Position numbers and translations under genes: made by a program. The notes beneath the pieces were generated by a model. The model saw only the letters and a list, made by a program, of their open reading frames with translations, was not told the origin of the DNA and made no database searches. A stretch of DNA of 64,000 nt. It comes from Polyangium fumosum. Lineage in GTDB: Bacteria; Myxococcota_A; Polyangia; Polyangiales; Polyangiaceae. The stretch lies in NCBI RefSeq assembly GCF_005144585.1, contig NZ_SSMQ01000045.1:42665-106664 (forward strand), in the 5' to 3' direction. How positions within the stretch are numbered: the first letter of the stretch is position 1; every line of letters starts with the position of its first letter. Shown here in pieces: positions 20,083 through 27,995 of the stretch.

Positions 20083-21606
20083 ATGAGCAAAGACGAAGAA
20101 TGGGTCATGATTGCTCTGGACCCGAAGATGTCTCGCCGCCAGGGGATGCCGCCGCAGCTCCCCATTCCCAAGAGCGAGTTCGAGGGTCTGGCCGACAAAG
20201 GCCTGTCCATCGACAACGCCCGCAAGTGGATCAAGTCGTTCCTCAACGACTCGCCCGCGGGCAAGGATGGCAACTGGCGCAAGAAGAACAGCCAGCTCGT
20301 CTCGGCGCTGGAGGTCTTCCTCGACAAGGCGCCGCTGCTCGATCGCGCGCAGAAGGGCTTCGCCGAGAACGACTTCGAAAAGGCGCTCTCCGCGCTCAAG
20401 CGCATCGCCTCGATGGATCCGGACGATCACGCCGCGCGCCTGAACCTCGCCGCGGCGCAGACGGCCCTGCGTGATTACCCGGCCGCGCTGAAGACGTACC
20501 AGTCGCTCCGCAAGACCTTCGAGGGCGACGCGGATTATCACGTGGGCCTCGGCCAGGTCCACGCGACCCTGAGCAACAAGGACGCGGCGATCGACGAGTT
20601 CGTCCTCGCGCTCGAGGCGCAGCCCGACTGCCAGCCTGCGCTCGACGCGCTCGCCAAGCTCGGCGTCCTCGTGCCGGTCTACGAGAACCCGCGCGACGCT
20701 GCCTCGCTCACGTACGTGCGCAGCGACAAGGTCGACGAGTACCTCACCTCCGTGTGGGATGCCGAGGCGCGCGACGCCGCGTATTACCTGGAGCAGCTCG
20801 CGTACCACGAGCGCGAGGCCCGCCCGATCGTCGTGTTCGCGATCGCCGAGCGCATCATCAAGCTCGGGGATGCCGGCTCCGCCGAGCGCGGCGAGCTCGC
20901 GAAGATCGCGGCCCTGCGTGACCTCGGCCGGCGGGACGATGCCCTCGCGGCGGCGAAGGCGTACGTCGAGAAGGCGCAGTCGGCGGGCGCGTACGTCGAG
21001 CTCGGGCGCTCGCTCGCGGCCGCGGGCAACGTCGACGAGGCGCGCGCGGCGCTCGACAAGGCGCTCGAGGCGGATCCGGGGGATCTGCTCGCGCTCCAGT
21101 ATCGCTTCTGGCCTGCGGACGCGGCCACGAACATCCAGGGCGTCTCGAACGCGATCCCGGCGCTCGCGGCGTTCGCGGACGCGCATCCGAACGCGGTCGG
21201 CGCGTGGCGCTCGCTCGCGCGCGCGAAGATCGCCACGGGCGCGAAGGACGAGGGCATCGACCTCCTCAAGAAGGCCGTCGCGCTCCGCCCCGAGGACGAC
21301 GACCTCCGCGCCGAGCTCTGGACGCATCTCGGCAACGAGAAGCGCTACCAGGAGATCGTCGAGGACGCGGGCAAGCTCGAAAACCTGGCCAAGCGCGACT
21401 GGAAGCTCCGCTGGAACGAGGCGGAGGCCTACCTCGGCCTCGAAAAGAAGATCGAGGCGCGCGGCGCGTTCTCGGCCATCAATTTCGACGACTCGCTGCA
21501 CGTCGACATCCGCAAGCGCGCCAAGCGCGCGGTGAAATCGATCGACGAGGGCCTGACCCTCGGCGGCGTGATGTCCAATCCGGAGACACCGCCCGCGGCG
21601 ACCTGA
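20083..21606 (+). CDS. TPR-repeat protein
   Basis: 507 residues made almost entirely of TPR helices: RAQKGFAENDFEKALSALKR, AALKTYQSLRK and VDEARAALDKALEADPGD are visible repeats. No signal peptide, so cytoplasmic and likely a scaffold. It follows a kinase on the same strand after 64 bp and ends at a strong terminator, forming the end of the 17040-21606 unit. Confidence 0.8.
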   Translation: MSKDEEWVMIALDPKMSRRQGMPPQLPIPKSEFEGLADKGLSIDNARKWIKSFLNDSPAGKDGNWRKKNSQLVSALEVFLDKAPLLDRAQKGFAENDFEKALSALKRIASMDPDDHAARLNLAAAQTALRDYPAALKTYQSLRKTFEGDADYHVGLGQVHATLSNKDAAIDEFVLALEAQPDCQPALDALAKLGVLVPVYENPRDAASLTYVRSDKVDEYLTSVWDAEARDAAYYLEQLAYHEREARPIVVFAIAERIIKLGDAGSAERGELAKIAALRDLGRRDDALAAAKAYVEKAQSAGAYVELGRSLAAAGNVDEARAALDKALEADPGDLLALQYRFWPADAATNIQGVSNAIPALAAFADAHPNAVGAWRSLARAKIATGAKDEGIDLLKKAVALRPEDDDLRAELWTHLGNEKRYQEIVEDAGKLENLAKRDWKLRWNEAEAYLGLEKKIEARGAFSAINFDDSLHVDIRKRAKRAVKSIDEGLTLGGVMSNPETPPAAT

Positions 21607-21623
21607 TCGGCGGCGCGACGACG

Positions 21624-21664
21624 AAAAAGGCGCGAGCCCTGTGACGGGCCCGCGCCTTTTTCCT
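21624..21664. terminator. Bidirectional Rho-independent terminator
   Basis: AAAAAGGCGCG-A-GCCC, 6-nt loop, GGGC-C-CGCGCCTTTTT: a long G+C stem with an A tract on one side and a T tract on the other, placed between two convergent genes. Confidence 0.9.
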
Positions 21665-21685
21665 TTTGTTGTCTCGCGACGCGAA

Positions 21686-22162
21686 TCACTTGAGCTGCGC
21701 CGTCTCCTCGGGCGTCACCGTCTCGTAGAGCGCGCCCACGATGGCGCCGAACGCGAGGTGCGCGGCCACGAACGAGAGGATCCCGAGCCCGCCGTACCTC
21801 GACATGAAGAAGCCCGGCGCGGCCACGACCTCGGGCACGAGCGGGTGCATCAAGCCGACGAGGCCCACGAAGATGCCCGCGAGCGCGAGGTGCACGAGCG
21901 AGACCTTGAGGCCCGTCGCGGCGCCTGCGCTCCGCGTGATGGTCTCGAACACGGCGCCGTAGGCGATTCCGATGAGCCCCGACATCAGGATGGTCACGAG
22001 GAACCCGACGAGCCACGACAGGCTGGTCGGCGCATTGCCGGGCAACGTGCCGAGGAGCTGCGCGACGTCCGCCGAGGCGCCGGCCGCGCGGGCGGCGGCG
22101 ATGATCAGCGTCATGGCGGCGCCGCCGACGATCCCTGCGAAGAATGCTTTCCCGACGTTCAT
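21686..22162 (-). CDS. Small integral membrane protein
   Basis: 158 residues, about four hydrophobic helices (FFAGIVGGAAMTLIIAAA, WLVGFLVTILMSGLIG and two more). Start chosen by a near-consensus AGGAGGG seven bases before the ATG. Family not recognised; the helix pattern recalls YagU/DUF-type small inner-membrane proteins. Confidence 0.75.
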   Translation of the reverse strand: MNVGKAFFAGIVGGAAMTLIIAAARAAGASADVAQLLGTLPGNAPTSLSWLVGFLVTILMSGLIGIAYGAVFETITRSAGAATGLKVSLVHLALAGIFVGLVGLMHPLVPEVVAAPGFFMSRYGGLGILSFVAAHLAFGAIVGALYETVTPEETAQLK

Positions 22163-22427
22163 GTTTGCCCTCCTTTTCCCGTCCGGGGGCGCGGCTCGGG
22201 CGGCCGAACGGGCGTCCCCGAGCACACCTGGGCAAACAGAATGCCAGGCGGCCTCGGCCGCGGGTGGGCAGGCGATTCCCGATATCAATCGGGAAGAGCG
22301 GACGATTGCGAAGGAAATGGCAGGGGAGGCGGGAATCGAAGGGATCCGGCGATGAGCGCTCGTGCGTAGGGGACGCACGTGCGCAGGACGGGCGCACCCC
22401 GCTTCGGGCGTGACGCGCGCGCCGGGG

Positions 22428-23180
22428 TCAATCGGCGAGGCAGGCGTCGTACTCGGTCGGGCAGAGCGCTGCCATGCAATTGTCGCAGTCGGCGTCCGGC
22501 GAGACGCCGGAGCACAGCGACGCCTGGCAATAGTCGGCGCACGACCCCACACACGCGCAGTCGAAGTAGGCCGCGAAGATGGAGCCCGACGCGTCGCAGA
22601 GGGTGCTCGTGTTGGGGCTCTGGATGAAGTCGTAGCAGGTCTGGCAGGTCTCGGCGGGGCAATCGAGCGGATCGGATCCCTCTGCGCAAAGCCCGGATCC
22701 TTCCGGTTCGTCGCAGAACCCGTCGCCGGCCGAGGGGCAGGTCGGAATGGCGCAATCCTTCGTATCGGACCCCGCCGCGCAGAGCCCGTCGCCCTTCGGC
22801 GCGGGTTCATTGCAGACGCCGTTGTTCACGAGGTTGCACGTCGGGGGCGGCCTCAGGCACGAATCGAGATCGCTCTCTTCCGCGAAGCACACCGACTCGT
22901 CGTAATCGCCGTCGCTGCAGGCGGCGTCGGCCGTCAGGCAGGTGAGGAATGTCGAGTATTCATCCTTGCAATCGGCGTCCGCTGCCTCGTCCTTCTGGTT
23001 GATCTTGTCGTCGAGGCAGGACCCGAGCTCCAGCTCCGTACACTTGTTGCAATCGCAGCGCTGATTGCAGTATTTTTGCTCGGGCGTCTCGGGTTCATCC
23101 CCCCCGCTGCAGGCGGCGAACAACGTCGCGGCCGCAAAACAAAGCAGGGTCAATCCTTTGGCCATGCGCTCGTGGGTCAT
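22428..23180 (-). CDS. Cysteine-rich lipoprotein
   Basis: 250 residues with lipobox (LFAACSGG) and about 35 cysteines in recurring CNxxCD/DxxCAAGSD-like loops (VCNEPAPKGDGLCAAGSD, FCDEPEGSGLCAEGSD repeats). This kind of disulfide-rich surface lipoprotein is common in large myxobacterial genomes; function unknown. GGAG lies 7 nt before the start. Confidence 0.8.
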   Translation of the reverse strand: MTHERMAKGLTLLCFAAATLFAACSGGDEPETPEQKYCNQRCDCNKCTELELGSCLDDKINQKDEAADADCKDEYSTFLTCLTADAACSDGDYDESVCFAEESDLDSCLRPPPTCNLVNNGVCNEPAPKGDGLCAAGSDTKDCAIPTCPSAGDGFCDEPEGSGLCAEGSDPLDCPAETCQTCYDFIQSPNTSTLCDASGSIFAAYFDCACVGSCADYCQASLCSGVSPDADCDNCMAALCPTEYDACLAD

Positions 23181-23343
23181 TGGTGCTCCGGCGAATGGGT
23201 TGGGGGCGCCGCGCGCCGGCGCCGCGAAAAGAAAGGTGCGGCCTACGCGTGCTGGCGAAGACCTTTGTGAACGTTATCACGGCCCCCGCCGCGCGTCCAG
23301 GGCGGCGGGGCCTTCCGCGTTCGTTCGGAGAATCGCGCGCCGC

Positions 23344-24762
23344 TCAGCGCCGGGGCGCAGGCTCGGCCGGGGCTGCCTTCGGGCCGTCTCCCGTGATGAG
23401 CCGCGCGCTGCGCTCGTAGGTCAGGTAGGAAAAGGCCCAATCGAAGAGCACGAGGAGCCGATTCCGGAACCCGATCAGGAAAAATACGTGAATTAGGAGC
23501 CACGCGAGCCACGCGACGAAGCCCGAGAGCTCGAGGCGCCCGAGATCTGCCACCGCCGCGTTGCGCCCGATCGTCGCGAGCGTGCCTTTGTCGAGGTATC
23601 GAAACGGCCGCCGCTCCTCTCCTTGGATCGACCGCACGATGTTCTTCGCGGTATGGCGCGCCTCCTGGATCGCCGCGGGCGCGAGGCCTGGCACGGGCGA
23701 GCCGTCCTGCTCCAGCACGGCGAGGTCGCCGATCACGAAGATCTCCGGGTGCCCGGGCACCGACAGATCCGGTGAAACCTTCACCCGCCCGGCGCGATCG
23801 AGCGGCGCGCCGAGGGCCTGTCCGAGCGGCGAGGCTTTTACGCCCGCGGCCCAGAGCACCGTCTTCGCGGCGATACGCTCTTCGCCGATCTGCACCCCTT
23901 GCGCGTCGATGCCCGTCACCCTGGCGTTCGTGCGCACCTCCACCCCGAGCCGCTGGAGCTGCCTTTCTGCGCGCGCCGACAGCAGCGCCGAATACGTGGG
24001 CAACACGCGATCGATCCCCTCGACCAGCACGATTCGCGCGGCCGTCGGATCGATCACGCGAAAGTCGTTTGCCACGGTATGGTGCGCGACCTCGGCCAGC
24101 GTCCCGGCGAGCTCCACGCCCGTCGGCCCTCCGCCCACGATCACGAACGTCAGCCACGCTGCGCGCTCCTCCTGCGAGGGCGCGCAGCACTCGGCCTTCT
24201 CGAATGCGAGCAACACGCGGCGCCGGATCTCCAGCGCGTCTTCGAGGCTCTTCAGCCCCGGGGCCATGGCCGCCCACTCCTCGTGCCCGAAATACGAGTG
24301 GCTCGCGCCGGTCGCGACGATGAGATAATCGTATCCGAACGTCCCTGCCGACGACGTCACCGTTCGTTCTTTGGGATCGACGCCCGTCACCTCGGCGAGG
24401 AGCACGCGTACGTTTCGTTGATCGCGCAGCACGCGCCGGATCGGCGCGGCGATCTCGGCCGGGTTCAGGCCTGCGGTCGCGACCTGATAAAGCAGCGGCT
24501 GGAAGAGGTGGTGGTTCTTGCGGTCGAGCAGGGTGATTCGGACGGGCGCGTGGCGCAGGGCCTTGGCGGCGTAGAGCCCGCCGAAGCCGCCGCCCACGAT
24601 GACCACGTGGGGCAGGTGCAGCGGCTCCTTGCGTGCTTTGGGGGTACGGCCCGGCTCTCCGAACGTGATGGGGCTCCCGCGCTCGTCCGCGCGACGCTGT
24701 GCGATTCGTGCGTTGCGCGGCGTTGGCTTCGGCCCCCTCGCTCGCCTTGACGGACCTTTCAT
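23344..24762 (-). CDS. ndh: Type II NADH dehydrogenase (NDH-2)
   Basis: Single-subunit flavoenzyme passing electrons from NADH to quinone without proton pumping. Two Rossmann sites are seen: VVIVGGGFGGLYAAKAL for FAD and VIVGGGPTGVELAGTL for NADH, with QVATAGLNP between them and a GDLAVLEQDG FAD-closing motif. A C-terminal hydrophobic pair (AWLAWLLIHVFFLIGF) is the membrane contact. 472 residues from the only ATG; the first 50 are a basic, low-complexity extension, so the true start could be an internal alternative codon. Confidence 0.9.
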   Translation of the reverse strand: MKGPSRRARGPKPTPRNARIAQRRADERGSPITFGEPGRTPKARKEPLHLPHVVIVGGGFGGLYAAKALRHAPVRITLLDRKNHHLFQPLLYQVATAGLNPAEIAAPIRRVLRDQRNVRVLLAEVTGVDPKERTVTSSAGTFGYDYLIVATGASHSYFGHEEWAAMAPGLKSLEDALEIRRRVLLAFEKAECCAPSQEERAAWLTFVIVGGGPTGVELAGTLAEVAHHTVANDFRVIDPTAARIVLVEGIDRVLPTYSALLSARAERQLQRLGVEVRTNARVTGIDAQGVQIGEERIAAKTVLWAAGVKASPLGQALGAPLDRAGRVKVSPDLSVPGHPEIFVIGDLAVLEQDGSPVPGLAPAAIQEARHTAKNIVRSIQGEERRPFRYLDKGTLATIGRNAAVADLGRLELSGFVAWLAWLLIHVFFLIGFRNRLLVLFDWAFSYLTYERSARLITGDGPKAAPAEPAPRR

Positions 24763-24837
24763 GCCCGGGGCGATGCAATCGTCGGTCCAGGCGAGGTGGT
24801 CGGGGGGCGCGGGCGGGCGTCCGGGGCCGGGGCGTCG

Positions 24838-25338
24838 TCAGGTGTGGGTCTTGACCCAGTCGTTCATGAAGCCGGCGCTATCGTTCCAGCCGTCGCGGAG
24901 CTGCTTTTCGGCCGAGCTCTCGATGAGGCCTCCGATGCCGAAGACCTTTGCCTCGATGACGAGCTCGGCGACGCGGCGGACCTTGGTGTCGCCGACGCGC
25001 TCGATACGCATCGTGCCCTCGTTACGCAGCTTGTCGGCCATGTTGCCGGGGGTCATCTTCCACGACCAGACCTTGGTCGCCTTGTTGAACCGGCCTTCTT
25101 CCGTGTAGCTGAAGTTCGAGCCGAGCACCTTGGCCACGGGGCCGGGCACGTTCATCTTGGGCGTCCCGGCGACCTTGCGGGTCGTCTCGGTGTCGCTGTC
25201 GCGCTGGTCGAGGATGCGGAAGTCGGGGAAGCCCAGGTGGCCCCTGTAGAGCTTCTCGTTGAATTCCTTGTCGAAGAAGACCTTCCAGAACATCTCCTCG
25301 TTGCAGTTGATCTCGTTCGTGACGGTGAACTTGCCCAT
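24838..25338 (-). CDS. DUF2505-like SRPBCC protein
   Basis: 166 residues. Start with AGGAGA seven bases upstream. The pattern (N-terminal FTVTNEINCNEEMFWKVFFD, later GTMRIERVGDTKVRR and a C-terminal amphipathic helix) fits the START/SRPBCC helix-grip fold, closest to DUF2505. Such proteins bind lipids or small hydrophobics. Monocistronic. Confidence 0.7.
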   Translation of the reverse strand: MGKFTVTNEINCNEEMFWKVFFDKEFNEKLYRGHLGFPDFRILDQRDSDTETTRKVAGTPKMNVPGPVAKVLGSNFSYTEEGRFNKATKVWSWKMTPGNMADKLRNEGTMRIERVGDTKVRRVAELVIEAKVFGIGGLIESSAEKQLRDGWNDSAGFMNDWVKTHT

Positions 25339-25611
25339 GACGTCTCCTGGTCTCTGCCCGGAGCGCGATCTCTCGCGCCATCGGGGGGCTTCGTGGGTCC
25401 CCGGGGCTGGGAAGGGCGGCGACTCTACCAGCGAGGGCCGTCGTTCCATAGCGTCCCGATGACGGCACTTTGCTAGCCGCCCGGGGCGGTCTCCGCCCGT
25501 GGCATCCGCGATGCAGGGCGTCATGGGCCTCGGCGGGGGTGCGCATCTCGTTCTCGATGCGTGTTCACGACGGGGAGCCAAAAGAAAATGAGATAAGCGG
25601 GAACTTTTTTG
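25339..25611. other. Non-coding stretch before the tRNA region
   Basis: No convincing gene. The frame that reads through here lacks a ribosome site. Base composition drops from the usual very high GC to a mixed, A-rich sequence from about 25575, marking entry into the accessory region. Confidence 0.5.
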
Positions 25612-25640
25612 TTGCAAAGTCGATCCGAGACGAGTATCTC
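25612..25640 (+). promoter_or_regulatory. Putative sigma-70 type promoter
   Basis: TTGCAA, 17-bp spacer, TATCTC. It lies 19 bp before the start of a 63-residue ORF that has GGAGAG upstream. The same arrangement (17-bp spacing, small ORF, hairpin, terminator) is repeated twice downstream. Confidence 0.45.
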
Positions 25641-25658
25641 TCGCCGGAGAGTTTCTAC

Positions 25659-25850
25659 ATGTTGATCCGCCCCGCGACCGACCAAAACTACGAACGAGCC
25701 GAGCTGATGGCAGCGGGCGTCGCGTGCGTGGCGTTCGGTGGGTTGCAGCGGGCGAGTCATCTGGCGCCCAAGTCCGGTAAAATTGAGTCGTTTCGCGGGT
25801 ATACGCTCCGTGATTCGCGGCAACTCGGCAACCCGGAGGAAGGCACCTAG
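25659..25850 (+). CDS. Small ORF, first member of hairpin-terminated cassettes
   Basis: 63 residues starting MLIRPATDQNYERAEL. Not recognised. Support: a -35/-10 pair at 17-bp spacing upstream, GGAGAG nine bases before the ATG, and a two-hairpin 3' end directly after its stop that matches the 3' ends of the small ORFs ending at 27009 and 27463. The peptide has only vague likeness to those (AEL..G...G.L.R). The open frame extends further upstream, so a longer product is possible. Confidence 0.4.
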   Translation: MLIRPATDQNYERAELMAAGVACVAFGGLQRASHLAPKSGKIESFRGYTLRDSRQLGNPEEGT

Positions 25851-25863
25851 GCGGTAGAGCAAG

Positions 25864-25923
25864 CGTCATTCTGACGACTGCGAAGGCCGCCTCGGGAGAT
25901 CCCAGGCGGCCTTCGGCGTTTTT
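25864..25923 (+). terminator. Two-hairpin 3' end of the first cassette
   Basis: CGTCA-TTC-TGACG hairpin, then AAGGCCGCCT with AGGCGGCCTT (10 bp) and a T run. Same order, and the same second stem, as the 3' ends at 27013-27073 and 27467-27528. Confidence 0.8.
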
Positions 25924-25928
25924 CAGCC

Positions 25929-26035
25929 CTCGAGAAACGCCGCGGGTGTCCTGGAGCCAGGAAGAAGGGTGCAGGAATACGCCGGTATTCCGAGCACGAC
26001 GACTGACGATCCAGGGGGCGCAGCAAGTGTATCGA
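25929..26035. repeat. About 110-bp direct repeat, copy 1
   Basis: Begins CTCGAGAAACGCCGCG, contains the hairpin GGAATAC-GCCG-GTATTCC and ends GCGCAGCAAGTGTATCGA. A diverged copy lies at 27575-27680. In both, it comes after the cassette terminator. On the - strand it can be read as a conserved peptide (LGIxxYSC), perhaps a gene remnant. Confidence 0.7.
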
Positions 26036-26379
26036 GCCTGATTGGCCTCCCCGCGGCGTTCTTCGTTTGGGAACATCGTGGGCGGGGTGGAAGGGGAGTG
26101 TTTTGTCCTCGAATGGGGCCTCGTCTTGAGGCCCTTTGCGGGGAGAGGTGTATCGAGCGGGGCTTTCTTTGGCTCTTCGCGCTTCGCAGAGCGGGGCGTG
26201 GGGCCTTCTTGGGCTTCGTTTGGAAGAACGATCGTGAGGGCGCGTGATGCGCTCCGGGGCAGGCGTGTATCGATTGCATTCGCATCGAGGGCGCGCGCGT
26301 GCCGGGGCCGTGGTGTGTCCTCGACGCGGGATCGCATCGATTTCGATGCGATGATGCCCGAGGTGTATTCGCAGAATGC
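26036..26379. other. Intergenic, no gene supported
   Basis: Between the 110-bp repeat and the first tRNA. T/G-rich, with open frames but no ribosome site or recognisable motif; nothing assignable. Confidence 0.4.
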
Positions 26380-26453
26380 GGATCCGTAGTCTCAATGGGT
26401 AGAGCAGCCGCCTTTTAAGCGGAAGTGTGGAGGTTCGAGCCCTCCCGGATCCA
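26380..26453 (+). tRNA. tRNA-Lys(TTT)
   Basis: Acceptor GGATCCG/CGGATCC, T arm GGAGG-TTCGAGC-CCTCC, anticodon loop CTTTTAA. The D arm has one extra T (GTCTC instead of GCTC) and the 27-43 pair is G-A, so it departs from canonical form. No encoded CCA. Confidence 0.85.
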
Positions 26454-26512
26454 CCTCCTTATAGAGAGAAGCTCGGTGATTCATTTCGAAGCGAACGGGG
26501 TTGGAAAGAGAC

Positions 26513-26528
26513 GAAAATAAAATCGACG
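26513..26528. repeat. 16-bp spacer repeat, copy 1 of 3
   Basis: GAAAATAAAATCGACG occurs once after each of the first three tRNA genes (26513-26528, 26757-26772, 27220-27235). Here it introduces a decayed version of the cassette found in the next two spacers. Confidence 0.8.
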
Positions 26529-26649
26529 AGCCGGCCAAAACATTTCCTTGCCTCGAACGTCGAAATGGATGTACAACGAAACGCGAGGGGACGGGGAAGG
26601 GCAGGGGAGAGCGCCTGCGCGTGAACACGCGGGATGGGCTCTCTCATGC

Positions 26650-26722
26650 GGATCCGTAGCTCAATGGGCAGAGCGTCCGCCTTTGAAGCGGAAGCGTGGA
26701 GGTTCGAGCCCTCCCGGATCCT
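26650..26722 (+). tRNA. tRNA-Gln(TTG)
   Basis: Acceptor GGATCCG/CGGATCC, five-pair anticodon stem TCCGC/GCGGA with loop CTTTGAA, T arm as in the Lys(TTT) gene. The discriminator base is T, whereas Gln tRNAs usually have G. Shares acceptor and T arm with its neighbours, indicating tandem duplication. Confidence 0.9.
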
Positions 26723-26756
26723 CTATGCTGCGTGATGAGCGTGGCAGACGAGATGC

Positions 26757-26772
26757 GAAAATAAAATCGACG
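26757..26772. repeat. 16-bp spacer repeat, copy 2 of 3
   Basis: GAAAATAAAATCGACG following tRNA-Gln(TTG), 19 bp before a putative promoter. Confidence 0.8.
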
Positions 26773-26790
26773 GGTCGACGAATGAAATGG

Positions 26791-26819
26791 TTGACCGAGC
26801 GTCGAAATGAATGTAGAGA
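26791..26819 (+). promoter_or_regulatory. Putative promoter of small ORF cassette B1
   Basis: TTGACC, 17 bp, TAGAGA. The aligned position in the next cassette has TTGACC, 17 bp, TAAAGA. Confidence 0.55.
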
Positions 26820-26832
26820 GACGGGCGAGGTA

Positions 26833-27009
26833 ATGGCGATGGGCAAGCGTCTGTATCACGAGAACACGAAGGGGAACGCCGGCGAGCTGCCGTGCGCCGG
26901 CCTCTTCGGGGTCTCGGGGTTGCAGATCCCTTCGCGTGATCAGGCGGCGAGCGAATCGCGCGCGATGGCGAAGCGTGGTCTCGCTCCTCTCGATGCGGGT
27001 GGATCCTAG
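26833..27009 (+). CDS. Small ORF of cassette B1
   Basis: 58 residues (MAMGKRLYHENTKGNAGEL, ending PLDAGGS); a second ATG lies two codons in. Not a known family. It aligns over its whole length with the ORF at 27305: shared LY.E..KG.AGEL, PSRD.AA.ES and PLD.GGS, with length differences that keep frame. Promoter upstream and a hairpin plus terminator starting 4 bp after the stop make an independent transcription unit between two tRNA-Gln genes. It could instead be an RNA whose frame is incidental, because many substitutions fall at codon positions 1 and 2. Confidence 0.45.
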   Translation: MAMGKRLYHENTKGNAGELPCAGLFGVSGLQIPSRDQAASESRAMAKRGLAPLDAGGS

Positions 27010-27012
27010 GAT

Positions 27013-27073
27013 CGTCACGATGTGACGTATCCGAGGAGGCCGCCCGGGAAACCTGGCGGCCTTCTTCGTTTTT
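27013..27073 (+). terminator. Two-hairpin 3' end of cassette B1
   Basis: CGTCAC-GAT-GTGACG, then AGGCCGCC/GGCGGCCT and a T tract. The first hairpin keeps its stem but varies its loop between copies. Confidence 0.85.
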
Positions 27074-27115
27074 GCGCTTCGAGCGCGGCGGCGGGGACGC
27101 GGGGGACGTGGATTT

Positions 27116-27188
27116 GGATCCGTAGCTCAATGGGCAGAGTGTCCGCCTCTGAAGCGGAAGCGTGGAGGTTCGAGGCCTCCCGGATCCT
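27116..27188 (+). tRNA. tRNA-Gln(CTG)
   Basis: Near-identical to the Gln(TTG) gene, with loop CTCTGAA. T arm GGAGG-TTCGAGG-CCTCC; discriminator T. The two genes cover both Gln codons. Confidence 0.9.
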
Positions 27189-27219
27189 CCATCTACCGAA
27201 TGCAATGACGGCAGACGAC

Positions 27220-27235
27220 GAAAATAAAATCGACG
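27220..27235. repeat. 16-bp spacer repeat, copy 3 of 3
   Basis: GAAAATAAAATCGACG after tRNA-Gln(CTG), in register with the B2 promoter. Confidence 0.8.
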
Positions 27236-27253
27236 GGACGGCGAATAAAATGG

Positions 27254-27282
27254 TTGACCCGAACGTCGAAACGAAGTAAAGA
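27254..27282 (+). promoter_or_regulatory. Putative promoter of small ORF cassette B2
   Basis: TTGACC at 27254-27259, exactly 17 bp, TAAAGA at 27277-27282. Confidence 0.6.
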
Positions 27283-27304
27283 TAAACGGGGCGAGGGAAG
27301 AGCG

Positions 27305-27463
27305 ATGGACAAGTATCTGTATAACGAGGACGCGAAGGGGAGCGCCGGCGAGCTGCTGGGCGAGGGCCTCTCGGGCCTCCTGCGGAGCCCTTCGCGAGAT
27401 CATGCAGCGAACGAATCGAGCCCGGTGCGTGGTCTCGAGCCGCTCGATACGGGTGGATCCTAG
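27305..27463 (+). CDS. Small ORF of cassette B2
   Basis: 52 residues (MDKYLYNEDAKGSAGEL, ending PLDTGGS). GAGGGAAG lies 5 bases before the ATG. Paralogue of the 26833 ORF. Predicted soluble, acidic, no signal peptide. Followed 3 bp after its stop by a hairpin and terminator. Function unknown; position between tRNA genes in two copies is the only context. Confidence 0.5.
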   Translation: MDKYLYNEDAKGSAGELLGEGLSGLLRSPSRDHAANESSPVRGLEPLDTGGS

Positions 27464-27466
27464 GAT

Positions 27467-27528
27467 CGTCACGACGTGACGTGTCCGAGGAGGCCGCCCA
27501 GGAAACCCCAGGCGGCCTTCGTCGTTTT
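27467..27528 (+). terminator. Two-hairpin 3' end of cassette B2
   Basis: CGTCAC-GAC-GTGACG, then AGGCCGCC/GGCGGCCT and a T-rich run. Confidence 0.85.
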
Positions 27529-27574
27529 GCGCAGGCAGCGCGGCAGTGGGGGCCCTGGGAAAGATTGACGGGCT

Positions 27575-27680
27575 GTCGAGAAACGCCGCGAGCGCCTCGA
27601 AGCTAGGGAGGGCGACGCAGGAATACTCTTGTATTCCGAGGAGCCCGACCGACGATTCGAGGCGCGCAGCAAGTTTATCG
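27575..27680. repeat. About 110-bp direct repeat, copy 2
   Basis: Diverged copy of 25929-26035: shares CGAGAAACGCCGCG, the hairpin GGAATAC-TCTT-GTATTCC (same stem, different loop) and GCGCAGCAAGT.TATCGA. Confidence 0.7.
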
Positions 27681-27692
27681 ATAGCCCGACAC

Positions 27693-27771
27693 GTGGACGC
27701 TGGGCATGGGTGAGCCCAGGTGGCTGTAAACCATCCGCGTTTGCTTGGAGGTTCGAGTCCTCCCGTCCACA
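27693..27771 (+). tRNA. tRNA-Tyr(GTA)
   Basis: Acceptor GTGGACG/CGTCCAC, anticodon stem GGTGG/CCATC around CTGTAAA, 11-nt variable region, T arm GGAGG-TTCGAGT-CCTCC, discriminator A. Confidence 0.88.
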
Positions 27772-27829
27772 CCGGCGCGTGAACCCACGCGCTCGAGGAG
27801 ACGTGCGCCCGCGATGCGCCGTCTGCTTC

Positions 27830-27900
27830 GGATTCGTAGCTCAAGGGTAGAGCAGCCGCCTCTTAAGCGGCAGGCGAGGGTTCGATCCCCTCCGGATCCA
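27830..27900 (+). tRNA. tRNA-Lys(CTT)
   Basis: Acceptor GGATTCG/CGGATCC with one G-U, anticodon stem GCCGC/GCGGC around CTCTTAA, T arm GAGGG-TTCGATC-CCCTC, discriminator A. Confidence 0.9.
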
Positions 27901-27995
27901 CGACGCATCCCTCCTCTTCGGTGGCGGGACTCGTTCTATGACAATCGATTCCGATACACAACGCGATGCCGCAGGGGCATGTCGCCCCTGCGCGT

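Noticed and set aside
25470..25658. Upstream extension of the small ORF ending at 25850
   Set aside because: No ribosome site for the upstream starts, and a promoter-like pair with a good ribosome site supports the later ATG.
26723..27844. Long - strand frame across several tRNA genes
   Set aside because: Its peptides such as GGLEPP and RTLCPLSYGS are translations of reversed tRNA sequences; no ribosome site.
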